This document shows, piece by piece, positions 32,375 through 41,134 of a stretch of DNA of 41,134 nt. The stretch spans positions 1 to 41,134 of the forward strand of contig RKRR01000051.1 of assembly GCA_007571305.1 (NCBI GenBank), in the 5' to 3' direction. Position numbers and translations under genes: made by a program. Each line of letters begins with the position of its first letter. Positions within the stretch are counted from its first letter, which is position 1. The DNA is from Candidatus Poribacteria bacterium. GTDB lineage: Bacteria > Poribacteria > WGA-4E > WGA-3G. A model generated the notes under the pieces. It worked only from the letters and a program-made list of their open reading frames with translations. It searched no databases and had not been told where the DNA came from.

Positions 32375-33412
32375 ATGTCAATGGAAGAGGAACTGGCACG
32401 GATTTATATCGCTAGTGTATCTGATATGGAGCAAAGGCTAGAACAACCGGCATCTAATAGGCGGCAACAATACGATACTGTCTCAAAAGCACTCATTCAC
32501 CAAAACCCAGAAGACTGGTTGCGGTTTAGCCTCGGCACCCCGGAAGCAGAAGTGATTGAGGTGCTTGAGACCGAGCAGCCCACTATCAGATCCAATCGTG
32601 CGGATAGTTTTATACGTGCAAACGTTCGCGGTCAGGAAGTTATCGTGCATTTGGAAATGCAAACGCACGACAGCAGAGACACGCTAATGCCGTATCGTAT
32701 GGCAGGTTATGTTGGCAGGGGGATTGAGTTTTTTCAGTTACCTATCTATTCACACGTTATCTACCTGCATCCGCGGGCGGGTAGAACAGACCCTGGTGAA
32801 TATATTCAAGCGATACGAGACTATGAGATTCGCATCCGATACAAGGTTATCCGGCTGTACGATTTGGAAGGTTCACCGTTTTTGGAGGGAAGGATGAAGG
32901 GTTTGATACCTTTTACGCCCTTGATGAAGCCCCCTGAAAGTATGGAACCTGATGAGTGGATCCGGCAATGTGTTGAAGCCGCCGACTCCGTAGCACAAGA
33001 TAATATAGCAAAGGCGGATTATTTGGCAGATTTAGCGATTTTGGGCGGGTTAGTATTTGATTACCCAACCATTCGTGAGACGATAATGGAGACGATTATG
33101 CAAGAATCATCGGTTATCCAACATTTCCTTCAGAAAGGCATTGAACAAGGGATTGAACAAGGTTTTGAGCAGGGCGTTGAACAAGGCTTTGAACGAGGAT
33201 CACGAGAAAGTCTTATTGAGGGTATCCTTGAAAGCCTGGAGGTCCGTTTCGATGCCCGCAACCTGCAAGCGGTGGCATCAACGCTTGAGTACGTTGACAC
33301 CGTGCAACGTCTCAGAGCATTGCGCCGTGAGGCACTGCAAACGCCGAGCCTCGAAGCATTTTGGCAAACTTTAGGCTCAATCGTAACTACAAACGGCGAC
33401 GACTCGCGCTAA
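32375..33412 (+). CDS. Rpn-type PD-(D/E)XK nuclease with Gly-x-Glu-Gln repeat tail
   Basis: 345-aa protein of the Rpn/putative transposase-nuclease group, which are DNA-cutting proteins linked to recombination. R-A-D near 62 (S-N-R-A-D-S-F) and H-L-E-M-Q-T about 20 residues later form a D...E-x-Q active site. The tail has five tandem 12-nt units encoding G-(I/F/V)-E-Q (33137-33196), then a leucine-rich helical end. The frame starts at 32327; the ATG at 32375 (M-S-M-E-E-E-L) is the likely start, without a clear ribosome binding site. It stands alone between a VOC gene and a dehydrogenase gene. Confidence 0.75.
   Translation: MSMEEELARIYIASVSDMEQRLEQPASNRRQQYDTVSKALIHQNPEDWLRFSLGTPEAEVIEVLETEQPTIRSNRADSFIRANVRGQEVIVHLEMQTHDSRDTLMPYRMAGYVGRGIEFFQLPIYSHVIYLHPRAGRTDPGEYIQAIRDYEIRIRYKVIRLYDLEGSPFLEGRMKGLIPFTPLMKPPESMEPDEWIRQCVEAADSVAQDNIAKADYLADLAILGGLVFDYPTIRETIMETIMQESSVIQHFLQKGIEQGIEQGFEQGVEQGFERGSRESLIEGILESLEVRFDARNLQAVASTLEYVDTVQRLRALRREALQTPSLEAFWQTLGSIVTTNGDDSR
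33137..33196 (+). repeat. Five tandem 12-bp coding repeats
   Basis: Units start at 33137, 33149, 33161, 33173 and 33185 and encode G-I-E-Q, G-I-E-Q, G-F-E-Q, G-V-E-Q and G-F-E-R. Copy number is likely to vary between strains because the repeat is in frame. Confidence 0.85.
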
Positions 33413-33497
33413 CTCACCCTGCTTTTGAGGTATCGTAGCGGGTGTTCACAGACCGCTTTCAGTTATTCCCTCTCACCAACAATGAGGAACAGATTTC

Positions 33498-34457
33498 ATG
33501 GCAACACTCAGATGGGGCATACTCGGTTGTGGAGATGTCGCTGAATACAAAGGAGGACCGCCCCTTTACAGTGTCGATGACTCCGAACTCATCGCTGTGA
33601 TGCGACGGGATCGCGCCAAGGCGGCATCCTTTGCTGAGAGACACGGCGCGAAACGATTCTATACCGATATAGACGCTCTATTGGCAGATAACGAACTCAA
33701 TGCCATTTACATCGCAACGCACCCGTACCTACACTGCGAACACACACTCCGCACGGCGCAAGCCGGTAAACATATCCTCTGCGAGAAACCGATGGCGATG
33801 ACGGTTGAGGAGTGTCAGCGTATGGTGGATGCTTGCCATGATGCTGGCGTTACCTTGATGCTCGCCTATTACCGGAACTTCTATCCTAATATCGAAAAAA
33901 TGAAAGCATTGATGGATGAGGGTGCCATCGGCAATGTGGTACTGGCACGGATCAATCACACCGGTTTCTATGACCCGACTCGGCACGATCTTCATAATTG
34001 GCGGGTGAATCCCAAAATCAGCGGCGGGGGTGTCCTGATGGATCTCGGTAGCCACCGAATCTCGCTGCTTCAGTATCTGATGGGGGAGATTGAATCGGTC
34101 CAAGGCTATGCAGGGACCGTCCATCTGGACATTGAGGTTGATGATTCCACTGCCTTTACGCTCCGCTTTCAGAGTGGCGCGCATGCCGTTGCGAACATCA
34201 ACTGGAACGTCGGTGTTTCAATTGACGACGTTGAGGTCTACGGCACGGAAGGGGCTTTAAGGTGTTCGCCATTGAATAGCGGAAACCTGACCTTGGAAAA
34301 AGCGGATGAGCAGATTGCCATGAACCAGACACCGTTTCCGCACACGCACACAGGACTTGTAGAAGACTTTGTCAATCACCTCAAAACAGGTGAACCGATC
34401 CGGTGTACGGGTGAGTTGGGATTGCAGACGAACGCGATTATCGATCAGATCATGTAG
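33498..34457 (+). CDS. Gfo/Idh/MocA-family oxidoreductase
   Basis: 319-aa NAD(P)-dependent dehydrogenase. The N-terminal Rossmann motif is G-I-L-G-C-G-D-V-A near 7-15, and the catalytic Lys is in C-E-K-P at 95-98. The C-terminal alpha/beta domain has the G-G-G-V-L-M-D-L-G-S-H helix, with the histidine expected at the active site. It would act on a sugar or inositol-type substrate that cannot be named. A GAGGAA ribosome binding site precedes the ATG by 8 nt. It converges with a second member of the same family, with a terminator between them. Confidence 0.9.
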   Translation: MATLRWGILGCGDVAEYKGGPPLYSVDDSELIAVMRRDRAKAASFAERHGAKRFYTDIDALLADNELNAIYIATHPYLHCEHTLRTAQAGKHILCEKPMAMTVEECQRMVDACHDAGVTLMLAYYRNFYPNIEKMKALMDEGAIGNVVLARINHTGFYDPTRHDLHNWRVNPKISGGGVLMDLGSHRISLLQYLMGEIESVQGYAGTVHLDIEVDDSTAFTLRFQSGAHAVANINWNVGVSIDDVEVYGTEGALRCSPLNSGNLTLEKADEQIAMNQTPFPHTHTGLVEDFVNHLKTGEPIRCTGELGLQTNAIIDQIM

Positions 34458-34532
34458 ATGCATTTTCTGGCTTGGGTTCAGTGCAGTTGAATGGATAAGA
34501 AAATAGTTGGATTGGGAGACAGCCGACGAATT

Positions 34533-34571
34533 GCCCTACTACAAACAGTTCTGCTTGTAGCAGGGCGTTTT
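34533..34571 (+). terminator. Rho-independent terminator between convergent dehydrogenase genes
   Basis: GCCCT (34533-34537) and CTACAA (34539-34544) pair with TTGTAG (34555-34560) and AGGGC (34562-34566), with one mismatch, and GTTTTAT follows. It lies about 75 nt after the first dehydrogenase stop on the plus strand. The U-run is short, so it may be weak. Confidence 0.65.
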
Positions 34572-34629
34572 ATAGTACTTCTTGGAATTACGTGGTTGGG
34601 TTGCGGCACACGGAGTGCGTCTACTACTT

Positions 34630-35781
34630 TTAGCTCATCCGCTCGGATTCCAACGTTAGCCAGTCCCAATAGGCTCGCGGCATCTCTGCTGGTGGTTCCA
34701 ATCCTGATTCTTCACGCCACCGTAACAACGGATGTCGCCGATCAGGTTGTGGAAGATCCACGCGTGTGCCATACGCAGCCGATTCAAAGATGCCCATCAT
34801 CATCTCAATAATGTGCCGTCCCTCTGTCCCGCTGCACGTATGTGCCCCGCCTTCATCTAAAGCGTTAACATAGTCCTCCACAAACCAGTAATCCGCTTCT
34901 GACGCGCTGCTTTCAGGATCGTAGTGCTCAGGGTAGATGAGATCCAATGCTTCCCACTGGTCATGCGTCCCATCAGGGACATAATGCGGTGTCGGTAGCC
35001 ACCATGCGCCCCCGAGTCCCCAGAAGAGTCTTCCTTCAGTGCCGTAAAGTTCCATAGTATACCCATTGGTATCCATCTCGTGAAAGCGGTGTTGGAGCAG
35101 GGTGCCGGTGACGTTGCCTTCATACTGCAGCGTCGCTGTGATATATTCGCCTGCGATTGTCCCCATACCGCTCGGCGATGGCACGACATCTGTAGCCATA
35201 ATCGGTTTGCCACCTGTCGTCAGATGTGCCACAACACTTTGACATCTTTTCCCGAAGTGCAGCATGTTGTTGAGCATGTGTGTACCGATATTCATCAAGC
35301 CGTAGCCACCGTAATAGCCTTTTCCGCTACCGTACATATAACGCAACTCACCGATTTTCCCAGCGTCAAACGCACGCGCCATTGCTTGCATAGGTGCCCC
35401 GACTCTGCCTTGGTGGTGTACCGCGACCTGCGCGCCTTTCGCTTTCGCTTTGGCGATAACGGTATCCGCTTGTACAAGATCCACACACATCGGTTTTTCA
35501 ACCTCAATATTGACTCCATGTTCCAGTACGCGCATGCACAGATCGTAGTGAAATTCCGTGCCGGTGGGAATCGCCACGATGTCGGGTTGGGTCTGCTGAA
35601 TCATCTCGTCTAAATCAGTGAATCTTTCGGTGACGTTGACTTCCTCGCCGAGAGCTTCGAGACGTTCTTTAATCAAATCACAGAGTCCGACAATCTCCGT
35701 GCGTGGATGGGCATGATATGCCCGTGCCGCGGCTGTCCCGCGTCCTCTACATCCCAAAATTCCGATCCGATATGTTTTCAT
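34630..35781 (-). CDS. Gfo/Idh/MocA-family oxidoreductase
   Basis: 383-aa dehydrogenase. The ATG at 35781 has AAAGGAG upstream on the minus strand; the frame goes 14 residues further but without support. R-I-G-I-L-G-C-R-G-R-G near 5-15 binds NAD(P), and V-E-K-P at 94-97 carries the catalytic Lys. The C-terminal domain contains Y-G-G-Y-G-L-M-N-I-G-T-H, with the usual active-site His. The substrate is unknown. Multiple family members in one neighbourhood are usual in sugar-degrading marine lineages. Confidence 0.9.
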   Translation of the reverse strand: MKTYRIGILGCRGRGTAAARAYHAHPRTEIVGLCDLIKERLEALGEEVNVTERFTDLDEMIQQTQPDIVAIPTGTEFHYDLCMRVLEHGVNIEVEKPMCVDLVQADTVIAKAKAKGAQVAVHHQGRVGAPMQAMARAFDAGKIGELRYMYGSGKGYYGGYGLMNIGTHMLNNMLHFGKRCQSVVAHLTTGGKPIMATDVVPSPSGMGTIAGEYITATLQYEGNVTGTLLQHRFHEMDTNGYTMELYGTEGRLFWGLGGAWWLPTPHYVPDGTHDQWEALDLIYPEHYDPESSASEADYWFVEDYVNALDEGGAHTCSGTEGRHIIEMMMGIFESAAYGTRVDLPQPDRRHPLLRWREESGLEPPAEMPRAYWDWLTLESERMS

Positions 35782-35886
35782 CGTTCTCTCCTTTCCACGT
35801 CCGATTGACCTATGTTCACCCATCTATGTTGTTGCTGTTTCCATTGTATCATAGTTCGTTTAAACGGTCAATGCTCTTGATTTTCC

Positions 35887-35915
35887 TTGACTTTACTTCT
35901 CAAATGTGTTATATT
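35887..35915 (+). promoter_or_regulatory. Sigma70-type promoter for the SpoIIE receptor gene
   Basis: TTGACT (35887-35892) and TATATT (35910-35915) with a 17-nt spacer lie about 140 nt before the GTG start of the large receptor gene. The rest of 35782-36056 shows no gene. Confidence 0.55.
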
Positions 35916-36056
35916 TTTCAGTAAAGCAAGGTCATTTTCGGATTTTTATTATTTATCCTTGTGCCTACATTCGAAGGCTATTCTCGAATTCAGTCTTTTT
36001 TTGCAAAGACATCCTCAGTATCTTATTGGTTCTATTATTAAAGGAGGTAAGCTGTA

Positions 36057-39000
36057 GTGAATAGCTTGAAATTATTTGTATCTATTTTAGCTCTATGTTT
36101 CTCCATCATTTTTATTCGATCTTCCGTAGCTTTCGAGCAGATAGAAACCTATACGGTTGCTGACGGTCTTGTGGGTCCGATAGTTCCTGTTATCTTTCAG
36201 GACAGCCGAGGTGCGCTTTGGTTCGGTTCCGATAGGGGCGGTGTCAGCCGTTTTGATGGTAAAACTTTTGTGTCCTACACGGCATCCTTGATTACCTCGG
36301 AGAAGACTTCAGTATCTGGTGTTCAAGCGGGAGCACTACTCGGGCGAACTCGACAAATTGTTGAAGATAAATGGGGACACATCTGGTTTCTTACACGAAA
36401 TGATTCAGAAGAAACGGGTCAAGTCAGCCGTTTTGATGGCATTTCTATCAACCTGATCGGAACCGGCAATCTCCTAATTGTTGACAGGGCGGGTGATGTG
36501 TGGGTGAGTGAAAACCAATTATTAACGAAATACGTTTCGTCAGGTGTCCAAAAACAGCCGGAGGCTCATCGGAACGAGATCGAAAGCGAAGATTCACTCC
36601 AATCAGCGGGAACATTGACAATAAATGTCATCTTTGAAAGTGAAGACGGCACCCTCTGGCTTGCTGGCAATGAAGGCGCAAAAGAAAAAAGGGCTGTAGT
36701 TCTGAGTTTTCGTGAGAAACGTTTCAAAGACGATAAACCCGGCGACAGTGATGCCCCCAATGATAAAATATCGCGCCCTCTACCAAAGATCGGATTCAGG
36801 CGTTACAGTCTCCCTAATGCCGCGAGTAACATAGAGACGGTAACGGAAGACAATTCCGGGAACCTTTTGTTCGGCGGCTATAACCTTTTCCTGAAGTTTG
36901 ATGGGCATACCTTTCAGCGGATTCTCCCTTTAGGGTCAACACAAATCGGCCCTGGGTGGTATAAACCGCCGAGGCGCGCCGCATTCCAGCGTGACACGAA
37001 AGGGCGAATCTGGTTTAGTGATGGTCGCATTACAAGATCATGGAATGGTTCACAACTACAGACCCTCGGAGGCATACAAGGCGTTTTTGAAATTGAGGAC
37101 GCTTGGGGCAATCTATGGTTCACTAACGAAAGCGGTGAGGTAGAAAAATACGATACGACTCTTAAATCGATACCTTATAGTGCTGATGGTGGACTTGGTA
37201 TTGACCGAGTTCGTGCGATCTTTGAAGCAATTAACGGTGATCTGTGGTTTGGCCATGATAACGGTGTTACAGTATTTAACCCGATCCCTGCAATTCAGAA
37301 TCATGGCACAGGAATCAGTAGCAGAATCGGAGGGAAATCTCGGTTCGCATTTTGGACAGATATTGTAAAGATATTTGAAGTCGGCGAACACATCTGGTTT
37401 GTCAACAAACCGATATATAGTGAAAACGCTAACGCGACGCGATATACGTTCTTCCGCTACAAAGACAAATCCTTCGATCAGGTCTCTATCTTTATCAAAC
37501 CCAAGGCGGGACAGATCAGGAGACGCTCTGATACGGCTCCTCATCTCTTTGTTACTGAAGGGGAACACCGATGGTTAGCTTTTAGTGGACATATTTTCAA
37601 AGCAGACGCGACAGGACTCTTATGGCTTACAAACCGTTTTCAGAGAATTCCTTTTCAAACGACCTTGGAAATTGATCATGCGGACTCTTCTATAAATGCC
37701 TTGCACACTGATGTTAACGGCAAATTATGGGTGCTTTATGAGAACGGAAGAGTGCTGTCTTATCCCGAAGCGATTGGGCCCTCAATGTCTACAAACATTG
37801 AGCCGGAGCCCCTTCCTTATCTGATTAAAGTAACAAAGATGTTCGAAATTCCATCAGGAGACAAGTGGTTTTTCAACGCTGTGACGGGAAAGTTGGTACG
37901 CTGGAAGGCTTCTGACCCGACCAAACCAGTTGTACTCAAGGGGAATTCCAGAGTCCCCCCGATCGCTGCGTGGCAACACCCAATGGAAATGTATGGGAAA
38001 GTCAACTTCCTCTTTCCAAACGCTCTCAAGACATATCTTGACGAGGAGTTAATCACAACTAAGGACATTGAACTGTCTCCAGCAAATGCGACCTTAATTT
38101 CTCGGGAAGGCGTTCTCTGGCTCGCGACATCTCGTGGTGTTGTTCGCTACAATGGGGAAAAACTCACGACATATACAAGTAAAAATACGCCTCGGAATTC
38201 CAGAACAGAGGGATTTCTTGTGGACAATGTACAAGATGTGATTGAGGATAGCAGTGGAAGTATATGGTTCGCGACAAAGGGCGGCGGCACCGTCCGATAC
38301 GACAGTGAAATCTTCGATTCCCTCACTACAAAAGACGGTCTGGTCCATAACAACATTTCGAAAATTTATGAATCCTCGAACAAAGATATTTGGTTTGCAA
38401 CCGAAGGCGGCGTTACACAATACACCCCGACGCGCGGCGGACTCCCTTTTTATCGCCTCACTGCCCTACAAGCTGACAAAACCTACACCGCACTCTCATC
38501 GAGTATTAACCTACCGGCACGTGGGAACAAGCATATCATTCTCTATGTACGAGGCATTAGTCCACTCCGAGAACAACTCTCCTATGAATTTAAAATAATT
38601 GGGTTGGATAGTCCTGGATGGACGAAACTTTCAGCGGAGGAGTTCTCACTTTTGCCGACAGGTTTCGGTGCTCCATCTGACAAATGGTTTCCCGCCTCAG
38701 AATTGACAACTCAACAAGCTACGCATACAAATGGCGTTCAACAGGGACTTCAAAACCAAAATGGTGTGCTCTGTATACGATATACAGGGCTCAAAGCGGG
38801 CACCTATAGCTTCATCGTCAAGGCATTCCGCAAAGATTGGCCCTATACGCATCCACCCGCTGTGGTCGACTTTAGTATCTCAGCCCCCTTCTGGACCAGG
38901 TGGCGAACCTATCTCCCTACACTCATGTTCACGACTATTGTCTTTGCCCTCATCGGTCGTTTGATTATCAATCGAAGGCACACTGCACAACTTCGGAACG

Positions 39001-39770
39001 AAATGTTAGAAAGGGAGGAAGCGGAAATACAGCGAATCCGCGCTGAACTGGCCGAGGCACAAAACATTCAAACGGGATTACTCCCCACAGAATCACCTGA
39101 TACAAAAGGGTTTGATATTGCCGGGATGTCGGTTCCAGCAACACAGGTAGGAGGAGATTTCTACGATTACCTGACCGTTGAAAACGGGCATACCGCCATT
39201 GCAGTAGCAGATGCAGCGGGCAAAGGATTACGCGGCGCAATGAACGCTGTGCTCACGAACGGAATGCTACACGAAGTTGCCAGATTCAGATCCGAAGCAG
39301 ACGCGATCCTCACTGACCTCAATTCAGGATTAGCACCCCGGATGTACGGGCCCAGTTTTATTGCACTCAACTTGGCAATTCTTAACGAGTTCGAGCAACG
39401 TATCTCCTACGCCAACGGCGGACAACCCTACCCTATTCTCAAAAGAGGCACTGAAATCATTGAAATTGAAAGTAGTGACTTGCCTCTCGGCAGTATGAAA
39501 AGCGTTCGATATGAATCTATCGATTTCGATTTGACTGAGGGTGATATGCTCATCTTCCATTCCGATGGTCTCATTGAAGCTCTCAACCCTAACGAAGAAA
39601 TGTACGGGGCTGAACGTTTAATAGAACTGGTTTCCCAAATACCAAACGAATGCACCGCTGAGGAAGTGATCCAGCGCATCGTTGAAGACGTTAATAGATT
39701 TGTTGAGGAGGCGGAGCAGTATGATGATTTGACACTTGTTGTCGTCAAACGTATCGCTGCACCTGAATAG
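36057..39770 (+). CDS. Two-component-regulator propeller, Y_Y_Y and SpoIIE phosphatase receptor
   Basis: 1237-aa transmembrane signalling protein. A signal peptide ends near residue 25. About 30-800 are beta-propeller repeats with the L-W-F-G/I-W-F-A pattern (first at 54-68, L-W-F-G-S-D-R-G-G-V-S-R-F-D-G; late ones near 735 and 778), then a Y_Y_Y domain at about 800-945, a membrane helix at about 952-973, a coiled coil, and a PP2C-type SpoIIE domain at about 1000-1237. Metal-binding acids are D1034 (G-G-D-F-Y-D), D1052 (V-A-D-A-A-G-K-G), D1170 (S-D-G) and D1223/D1224 (Y-D-D). Periplasmic binding should control a serine phosphatase acting on an anti-sigma-antagonist type target, not encoded here. 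The GTG start follows AAAGGAGGT. Confidence 0.9.
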   Translation: MNSLKLFVSILALCFSIIFIRSSVAFEQIETYTVADGLVGPIVPVIFQDSRGALWFGSDRGGVSRFDGKTFVSYTASLITSEKTSVSGVQAGALLGRTRQIVEDKWGHIWFLTRNDSEETGQVSRFDGISINLIGTGNLLIVDRAGDVWVSENQLLTKYVSSGVQKQPEAHRNEIESEDSLQSAGTLTINVIFESEDGTLWLAGNEGAKEKRAVVLSFREKRFKDDKPGDSDAPNDKISRPLPKIGFRRYSLPNAASNIETVTEDNSGNLLFGGYNLFLKFDGHTFQRILPLGSTQIGPGWYKPPRRAAFQRDTKGRIWFSDGRITRSWNGSQLQTLGGIQGVFEIEDAWGNLWFTNESGEVEKYDTTLKSIPYSADGGLGIDRVRAIFEAINGDLWFGHDNGVTVFNPIPAIQNHGTGISSRIGGKSRFAFWTDIVKIFEVGEHIWFVNKPIYSENANATRYTFFRYKDKSFDQVSIFIKPKAGQIRRRSDTAPHLFVTEGEHRWLAFSGHIFKADATGLLWLTNRFQRIPFQTTLEIDHADSSINALHTDVNGKLWVLYENGRVLSYPEAIGPSMSTNIEPEPLPYLIKVTKMFEIPSGDKWFFNAVTGKLVRWKASDPTKPVVLKGNSRVPPIAAWQHPMEMYGKVNFLFPNALKTYLDEELITTKDIELSPANATLISREGVLWLATSRGVVRYNGEKLTTYTSKNTPRNSRTEGFLVDNVQDVIEDSSGSIWFATKGGGTVRYDSEIFDSLTTKDGLVHNNISKIYESSNKDIWFATEGGVTQYTPTRGGLPFYRLTALQADKTYTALSSSINLPARGNKHIILYVRGISPLREQLSYEFKIIGLDSPGWTKLSAEEFSLLPTGFGAPSDKWFPASELTTQQATHTNGVQQGLQNQNGVLCIRYTGLKAGTYSFIVKAFRKDWPYTHPPAVVDFSISAPFWTRWRTYLPTLMFTTIVFALIGRLIINRRHTAQLRNEMLEREEAEIQRIRAELAEAQNIQTGLLPTESPDTKGFDIAGMSVPATQVGGDFYDYLTVENGHTAIAVADAAGKGLRGAMNAVLTNGMLHEVARFRSEADAILTDLNSGLAPRMYGPSFIALNLAILNEFEQRISYANGGQPYPILKRGTEIIEIESSDLPLGSMKSVRYESIDFDLTEGDMLIFHSDGLIEALNPNEEMYGAERLIELVSQIPNECTAEEVIQRIVEDVNRFVEEAEQYDDLTLVVVKRIAAPE

Positions 39771-39826
39771 AGGCGTTGATTTCAAAGCATCGCTGGACTG
39801 AGACACAAACGTTTTGGGAATGAGGT

Positions 39827-40717
39827 CTATTTTCGGCGGGATAGGTACTCAGATAGCGCATAATCAAAAGGCGTGGCGGTATCCATTTGAACGTAATCGA
39901 TCTGGCTCGCACCACATCCGCGACGATAATTCTGAATAAACTGGTTCAATTTTTCAAGATAATCGGCTTTCAACGTATCCGCTTGGGTGGAAAGTGTTTG
40001 TCCCGTTTCCATGTCCCGAAAGACGACAGAACCGGTATAGGGAAAGGTAAGTTCAGCAGGATCAAGCAAGTGAAAAACGATGACTTCATGCTTCTGATGC
40101 CGGAGGTGTTTCAGGGCAGAAATGACCTGTGAGGGTTCGTCAAGGAGATCAGAGATAACAATAACTAAACCGCGTCTCACAATCCGTTTCGCGAGTTCGT
40201 GGAAAAGACCGCTCAACTCGGTCTCCTGTCCGGGGGTAGCACTCTCTAATGCGGACATAATTGCTTGCAGGTGCGTTGCGGCTCCCCTCGGTGGAATATA
40301 TCGCGTAATATCCGTGTCGAAAAGGGCTAAACCGACAGAGTCCCGCTGTTTCAACATGAGGTAGGTAAGCGTCGCCGCGAGATAACAGCCGTATTCAAAC
40401 TTCGTCAATCCTTCCTCTGCGTACTTATAGTTCATCGACGCACTCGTATCGAGGAGGATATATGCGCGCAGGTTCGTTTCCTCTTCAAACTTTTTAACGT
40501 AATATCGATCGGACTTCCCGTAGACTTTCCAGTCTATATAACGGATCTCATCGCCCGGCATATACTGCCGATGCTCCGCGAATTCTACACTGAACCCTTG
40601 ATAAGGACTTTTATGCAGTCCAGTAACGAATCCCTCAACGACGAGCCTCGCGACGAGTTCCATGCCCCCAACCCGAGAGAGTGCAACTGGATCTAAATAC
40701 TTATGGGATGTTTGCAT
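39827..40717 (-). CDS. DUF58-domain (VWA-like) protein
   Basis: 296-aa protein with the DUF58 core G-D-E-I-R-Y-I-D-W-K and a VWA-like fold starting L-L-D-T-S-A-S-M (MIDAS D-x-S-x-S). Family members usually sit with a MoxR-type AAA ATPase and take part in assembly of enzyme complexes; no MoxR gene is in the window. An ATG at 40732 exists, but AAGGA lies 5 nt before the ATG at 40717, so that start is chosen. It converges with the SpoIIE receptor gene. Confidence 0.85.
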   Translation of the reverse strand: MQTSHKYLDPVALSRVGGMELVARLVVEGFVTGLHKSPYQGFSVEFAEHRQYMPGDEIRYIDWKVYGKSDRYYVKKFEEETNLRAYILLDTSASMNYKYAEEGLTKFEYGCYLAATLTYLMLKQRDSVGLALFDTDITRYIPPRGAATHLQAIMSALESATPGQETELSGLFHELAKRIVRRGLVIVISDLLDEPSQVISALKHLRHQKHEVIVFHLLDPAELTFPYTGSVVFRDMETGQTLSTQADTLKADYLEKLNQFIQNYRRGCGASQIDYVQMDTATPFDYALSEYLSRRK

Positions 40718-40808
40718 GACGTTCCTTCTCATTACCTCTCAGAACTTATAGTAGATTCCGTAATTACTGATACACTCATAGCGTCGTGTGAACTATGAAA
40801 TTATATCT

Positions 40809-40852
40809 TAACCCAAGTTGCCACCTTTGTAGCATAACCTGTTAGGTTGTGC
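40809..40852 (-). repeat. Dispersed CTAACAG-type hairpin repeat, copy C
   Basis: On the minus strand it reads GCACAACCTAACAGGTTATG, then CTACAAAGGTGGCAACTTGG and GTTA. The stem is AACCT/AGGTT with an AAC loop. It is nearly identical to copy A (4360-4402), 36 kb away. Confidence 0.75.
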
Positions 40853-40946
40853 AGCCTCGCACCAAAAATCACACGGAATACACCTACTTTTTCGCAAACA
40901 TGAAGGATTCTCGGTGAAAAAGGTGTCCGTGCATCTGAAATCATAT

Positions 40947-41011
40947 AACTGGCAACTTAGGTTATGTTACTATTGGCACAGGCTAACAGCCTATGCTACA
41001 AAGGTGAACTT
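40947..41011 (+). repeat. Dispersed CTAACAG-type hairpin repeat, copy D
   Basis: ACTGGCAACTTAGGTTATGT is followed by GGCACAGGCTAACAGCCTAT and GCTACAAAGGTGAACTT. The stem is AGGCT (40980-40984)/AGCCT (40988-40992) with an AAC loop: both arms differ from copies A and C in a way that keeps pairing. The module order is swapped relative to copy A. The remaining 40718-41118 stretch shows no other gene or repeat I can support. Confidence 0.7.
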
Positions 41012-41131
41012 ATTTTCGGGTTTTATTATAAATCCTACTAAAGTTTGGACAATTTTTAGAATTAAGATGCGAGAAAGCAGAAAAGCAGGTATCCTTTGAT
41101 AAACATAACGGTGTTTTGAAAGGATTATAAA

Positions 41132-41134
41132 ATG
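41132..41134 (+). CDS. Start codon of a gene continuing beyond the window
   Basis: The last three bases are ATG, and AAAGGA at 41119-41124 sits 7 nt upstream. No coding sequence is visible, so the product is unknown. Confidence 0.55.

Noticed and set aside
40914..41099. 61-aa plus-strand ORF near the right edge
   Set aside because: It overlaps repeat copy D and lacks a ribosome binding site.
1..41134. tRNA, rRNA genes or a CRISPR array
   Set aside because: None seen on reading both strands; the repeats found are dispersed and irregularly spaced.

Overview
The window comes from a bacterium of moderate, slightly AT-rich composition with clear Shine-Dalgarno starts. The gene mix suggests a metagenome-type genome of the Candidatus Poribacteria kind: a DUF6785-type membrane protein, Gfo/Idh/MocA oxidoreductases, an Rpn-type nuclease with a Gly-x-Glu-Gln repeat tail, an archaeal-type pantothenate pathway enzyme and many short dispersed repeats between genes. 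This assignment is inference; no rRNA or marker gene is present.

Layout. 1-4.3 kb: the 3' part of a type III restriction-modification locus (mod, an unknown 160-aa protein, res). 4.5-6.2 kb: a HypE/AIR-synthase-like protein and a small class I methyltransferase. 6.4-13.0 kb: a nitrate assimilation cluster, made of a NasT/AmiR-like ANTAR antiterminator behind a sigma54-like promoter, a leader with a terminator and competing hairpins, ferredoxin-type nitrite reductase, a NarK-family transporter and the molybdopterin nitrate reductase. 13.0-15.2 kb: a VIT-VWA protein on the minus strand. 15.3-16.7 kb: a small phage-like cassette (XRE repressor, an ORF without a normal start, a Gp157-like protein, a frameshifted ORF) with two consensus-like promoters. 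17.1-21.4 kb, minus strand: a membrane-anchored unknown, a D-2-hydroxyacid dehydrogenase, a HAD hydrolase and 6-phosphogluconate dehydrogenase. 21.7-25.3 kb: a heterodimeric ABC exporter. 25.4-28.7 kb, minus strand: two type II restriction-modification pairs, one MjaI-like (predicted CTAG) and one of unknown specificity. 28.8-31.5 kb: a DUF6785-like membrane protein overlapping an archaeal-type 4-phosphopantoate--beta-alanine ligase. 31.5-41.1 kb: a TPR gene remnant split by a 121-bp MITE-like element, a VOC protein, an Rpn-type nuclease, two convergent Gfo/Idh/MocA dehydrogenases, a large propeller/Y_Y_Y/SpoIIE receptor phosphatase, a DUF58 protein and the start codon of one more gene.

The intergenic DNA is the most unusual part. 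A composite repeat fills three gene-to-gene gaps (nirA-narK, narK-nasA, gnd-HAD), and its 5' half also precedes the hydroxyacid dehydrogenase; in three of the four places it ends in the ribosome binding site and start codon of the next gene. Two further hairpin-forming repeat families show base changes that keep their stems paired. The leader of the nitrite reductase gene holds an apparent 84-nt three-way junction followed by a terminator that overlaps an alternative hairpin.
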